The translations under genes were made by a program, and so were the position numbers. From the NCBI GenBank assembly GCA_005773695.1, contig SXHM01000146.1:1-7887 (forward strand): 7,887 nt of DNA. Direction: 5' to 3'. Every line of letters begins with the position of its first letter. Positions within the stretch are counted from its first letter, which is position 1. The notes beneath the pieces are model-generated. The model was not told the origin of the DNA. It worked only from the letters and a program-made list of their open reading frames with translations, and made no database searches. This DNA is from Bacteroidota bacterium (GTDB lineage: Bacteria; Bacteroidota; Bacteroidia; SXHM01). This document shows positions 5,884 through 7,887 of the stretch, one piece after another.

Positions 5884-6771
5884 ATGAATACAGTTAACAA
5901 CTTCATTTTATTTTCAGCTTTCGCTGTACTGATTTTTTCGTTCAGTTCCTGCGATTATATTGAGGCACCATACACCGAAGGAAACGGAGTGGATACAGTT
6001 CTATGCCCTCCACAGGATTTTGAAGCTGTCACCAATCACACACGAAAAATACTGGTAGAAGATTATACCGGACACACCTGCGGAAACTGCCCACGCGCTG
6101 CCGAAACTGCTGCTGCTTTAATTAACACATACGGAGAACAAGTGGTGGTGATGTCAGTACACGTAGGTTTTTTTGCCCAACCTAAAAACAATCCTAATGG
6201 CTCATACGCTGCTGATTACAGGACAGAAGCAGGAAACGAACTCAATACATTTTTTGGAAATGATGCTGCAGGCCTTCCCAACGGTATGGTAAACCGCAAA
6301 CCAATGGGCGGAAGTAGTCCTGTTCTCTCCTACAATTCATGGGCAAGCGCTGCTGATATAGAAATGGCTCTGGCTCCCGTTGCTGACATCTATATTAAAC
6401 CGCAATATGATGAAGCCAGCAACACAGCTTGTGCCGATGTTAAAGTGGAGTTTCTTGCCGACCTTTCAGGCGAGTATAAACTGAGTGTATTTGTTACCGA
6501 AGACAGCATTGTAAGCTGGCAAAAAGATTACGATGCAACACCTTCTGATATTTCTGATTATGTTCACCGTCACATGCTGCGTACTGCATTTAACGGAACC
6601 TGGGGCGAAACAATTGGCACAGCACCCATCACAAGCGGAAGCAGCGATATTAAACGTTACAGCGTTTCACTGAACAGTGCATGGAACAGCAATCATCTGC
6701 ACGTTGTTGCATTTATTTACAATGCTTCAACTTACGAAGTTATCCAGGCTGAAGAAGTAAGTCTGCGATAA
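5884..6771 (+). CDS. Omp28-family outer-membrane lipoprotein, thioredoxin-like
   Basis: A 295-residue lipoprotein. The N-terminal hydrophobic segment ends in FSFSSC, a Bacteroidota-type lipobox with C23 as the lipidated residue; DYIEAPY follows. The body matches the Omp28-related family: KILVEDYTGHTCGNC with the CxxC pair C66/C69, strand VVVMSVHVGFF, and GLPNGMVNR with a probable cis-Pro at 132. A beta-rich C-terminal part runs to about 290 (HMLRTAFNGTWGE; LHVVAFIYNASTYEVIQAEE). Extra cysteines are C41 and C183. The same landmarks occur in the same order in the Omp28 part of the protein at 1891 (FVERKMLPNANGN; ITVVAFVQNMDTKVVYQA), so the two are paralogues. This copy lacks a T9SS domain and is membrane-anchored. 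Whether it faces the periplasm or the surface is not clear; no strong acidic lipoprotein export signal follows C23. It is the last gene of the operon, and its stop lies 3 bp from the convergent glycosidase gene. Confidence 0.92.
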   Translation: MNTVNNFILFSAFAVLIFSFSSCDYIEAPYTEGNGVDTVLCPPQDFEAVTNHTRKILVEDYTGHTCGNCPRAAETAAALINTYGEQVVVMSVHVGFFAQPKNNPNGSYAADYRTEAGNELNTFFGNDAAGLPNGMVNRKPMGGSSPVLSYNSWASAADIEMALAPVADIYIKPQYDEASNTACADVKVEFLADLSGEYKLSVFVTEDSIVSWQKDYDATPSDISDYVHRHMLRTAFNGTWGETIGTAPITSGSSDIKRYSVSLNSAWNSNHLHVVAFIYNASTYEVIQAEEVSLR

Positions 6772-6774
6772 TTT

Positions 6775-7887
6775 TTATTTCACCACTTCAAACTTCTTCA
6801 CTCCTGCTCCATCATTGGTTTGCAAATGCAGGTAATAAATTCCTGCTGATAATGATGAAATGTCGATGGTTAATTTTTTTCCTTCCAGTATTCCTGAAAT
6901 TATTAGTTGCCCTGCTACATTGCTGATTTTATAGTATCCTTTTGATACAACAGGATCAACAGTAATAACATTAATTCCAGGGTTAGGATAAAGTGAAAAA
7001 TTAAGTTCCTGTGCATCTTCTTCAACTGAAGCAACAATTCCCGGGTCGTTAATAATATCATCGTATTGTGAACCCTGACGAACATAAACAGGGAATTCAC
7101 TCAACGGAAAATTCAATGCTTCGCTGCTGCCTCCTGTTTTTACTACAGTGGTATCAAACAAATAAACCCAATTACCGCCTGTTGGAAAATTAACGGTTTT
7201 ATTTCCTCCTGCATCGATAAGCGGTGTTACAAAAATATCGGAGCCCAGCATAAAGCTGTAATCTGTTTTATTAAAAAACTGCATGAGCGAAACTCCTGCA
7301 GTATTTGCTGCTTCACTCTCTGCCATCAGATACGGAATAAGTGATGTGTGAAATTGTGCATATCTGCGATAGATATTAGCAGTTTGTTCATCAAACATCC
7401 AGGGTCGGTGTTCACCTCCTCCACCGTTTTCCATTAAAGGAGAAAGCGCTCCCAATTGTGCCCAGCGGATAAACAATTCTTTATCGCGGCCAAGGCCGGG
7501 AAAAATATCTTCATCTGAACGGTAGCCACCAATATCGGATCCAAAAGCAAGATAGTTGTAGGCATCTGAATGATACATATTGTTAAGGGCATCTTCCATG
7601 CCTCCCCAATCGCCATCCTGATCACCTACCCAGCAAGAGAAACAAATATCGCGTGGAGTAAAGGCAACAAAATCACCGCCAATATCAAACTGTGCATAAT
7701 TATCAATGGGGCGTGACATGTTTACCCGTTTATTGCCCAAACGTTCGCGCGTGTAATCATGAAACAACTGATAGTACATATGCGAATAATTGAGACGCGA
7801 AACATTTGCTGCCAGGTATGGCGAGTACTTTGCTCCTATGGCATAATAATCGGTACCGTCACATTTCCAACCATCAATTCCCATGTC
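6775..7887 (-). CDS. glycoside hydrolase family 31 enzyme with T9SS sorting domain (C-terminal part, partial)
   Basis: The last 370 residues of a secreted GH31 alpha-glycosidase. The reading frame is open to the right window edge, so the N-terminus and signal peptide are missing. Numbered from the edge, GIDGWKCDGTD carries the catalytic nucleophile Asp at 10; FSCWVGDQDGDWGG carries the probable acid/base Asp at 89; YLAFGSDIGGY (113-122) and GGGEHRPWMFD (156-166) are further family landmarks. A beta-sandwich region follows (LGSDIFVTPLIDAGG...VNFPTGGNWVYLFD...FPVYVRQGSQ, to about 274), then a T9SS type A domain from about 298 (SLYPNPGINVITV) to KKFEVVK. GH31 enzymes act on alpha-linked glucosides, xylosides and related sugars; the substrate here cannot be read from this fragment. 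It has no evident link with the redox operon it converges on. Family assignment is firm. Confidence 0.95.
   Translation of the reverse strand, partial: DMGIDGWKCDGTDYYAIGAKYSPYLAANVSRLNYSHMYYQLFHDYTRERLGNKRVNMSRPIDNYAQFDIGGDFVAFTPRDICFSCWVGDQDGDWGGMEDALNNMYHSDAYNYLAFGSDIGGYRSDEDIFPGLGRDKELFIRWAQLGALSPLMENGGGGEHRPWMFDEQTANIYRRYAQFHTSLIPYLMAESEAANTAGVSLMQFFNKTDYSFMLGSDIFVTPLIDAGGNKTVNFPTGGNWVYLFDTTVVKTGGSSEALNFPLSEFPVYVRQGSQYDDIINDPGIVASVEEDAQELNFSLYPNPGINVITVDPVVSKGYYKISNVAGQLIISGILEGKKLTIDISSLSAGIYYLHLQTNDGAGVKKFEVVK

Noticed and set aside
5951..5973. Surface export signal after the lipoprotein Cys
   Set aside because: The residues after C23 (DYIEAPY) contain only two spaced acidic residues, not the dense acidic run described for surface lipoproteins, so surface location cannot be claimed.
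1..7887. Mobile element, CRISPR array, tRNA, prophage or toxin-antitoxin content
   Set aside because: No direct repeat array, terminal inverted repeats, transposase or integrase motif, cloverleaf or small paired-gene arrangement was seen on either strand.

Overview
The window looks like chromosomal DNA of a member of the Bacteroidota (Flavobacteriia/Bacteroidia-like, moderately AT-rich). Four independent signs point there. Three proteins end in type IX secretion (T9SS) type A sorting domains with a YPNP start and a short basic tail. The -7 promoter boxes fit TAnnTTTG. Start codons lie behind A/T-rich leaders without clear Shine-Dalgarno sequences. Predicted signal peptidase I sites are followed directly by Gln. 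No mobile element, CRISPR array, tRNA or rRNA was seen.

Layout. (1) 1-297, minus: the first 99 codons of uvrB (nucleotide excision repair), running off the left edge. (2) 390-1043, plus: an unrecognised, Lys/Glu-rich, probably all-helical cytoplasmic protein, divergent from uvrB across 92 bp that hold one TAnnTTTG box per strand. (3) 1046-1750, minus: a small secreted T9SS cargo protein of unknown function, convergent with (2) and only 2 bp from it. (4) 1891-3600, plus: a four-part T9SS cargo protein (YGDGICC-type Cys-rich module, CARDB-like Ig domain, Omp28/thioredoxin-fold domain with CGPC, sorting domain), followed by a strong intrinsic terminator. (5-7) 3683-6771, plus: a tight three-gene operon with 19-nt gaps, encoding an exported TlpA/ResA-like thioredoxin (CTPC), an outer-membrane beta-barrel-like protein (probably DUF6029 type) and an Omp28-family lipoprotein (CGNC). 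(8) 6775-7887, minus: the C-terminal part of a glycoside hydrolase family 31 enzyme with a T9SS sorting domain, convergent with (7) and 3 bp from it.

The most interesting part is 1891-6771. Three different thioredoxin-fold proteins are encoded side by side with an outer-membrane barrel-like protein: one exported, one lipid-anchored and one sent through the T9SS. The barrel's only two cysteines form a CVGGVC motif in the loop before its last strand. I infer a cell-envelope or cell-surface thiol-disulfide module, acting on that loop, on T9SS cargo or on a metal or other ligand. The individual families are known. The joint function is my inference.
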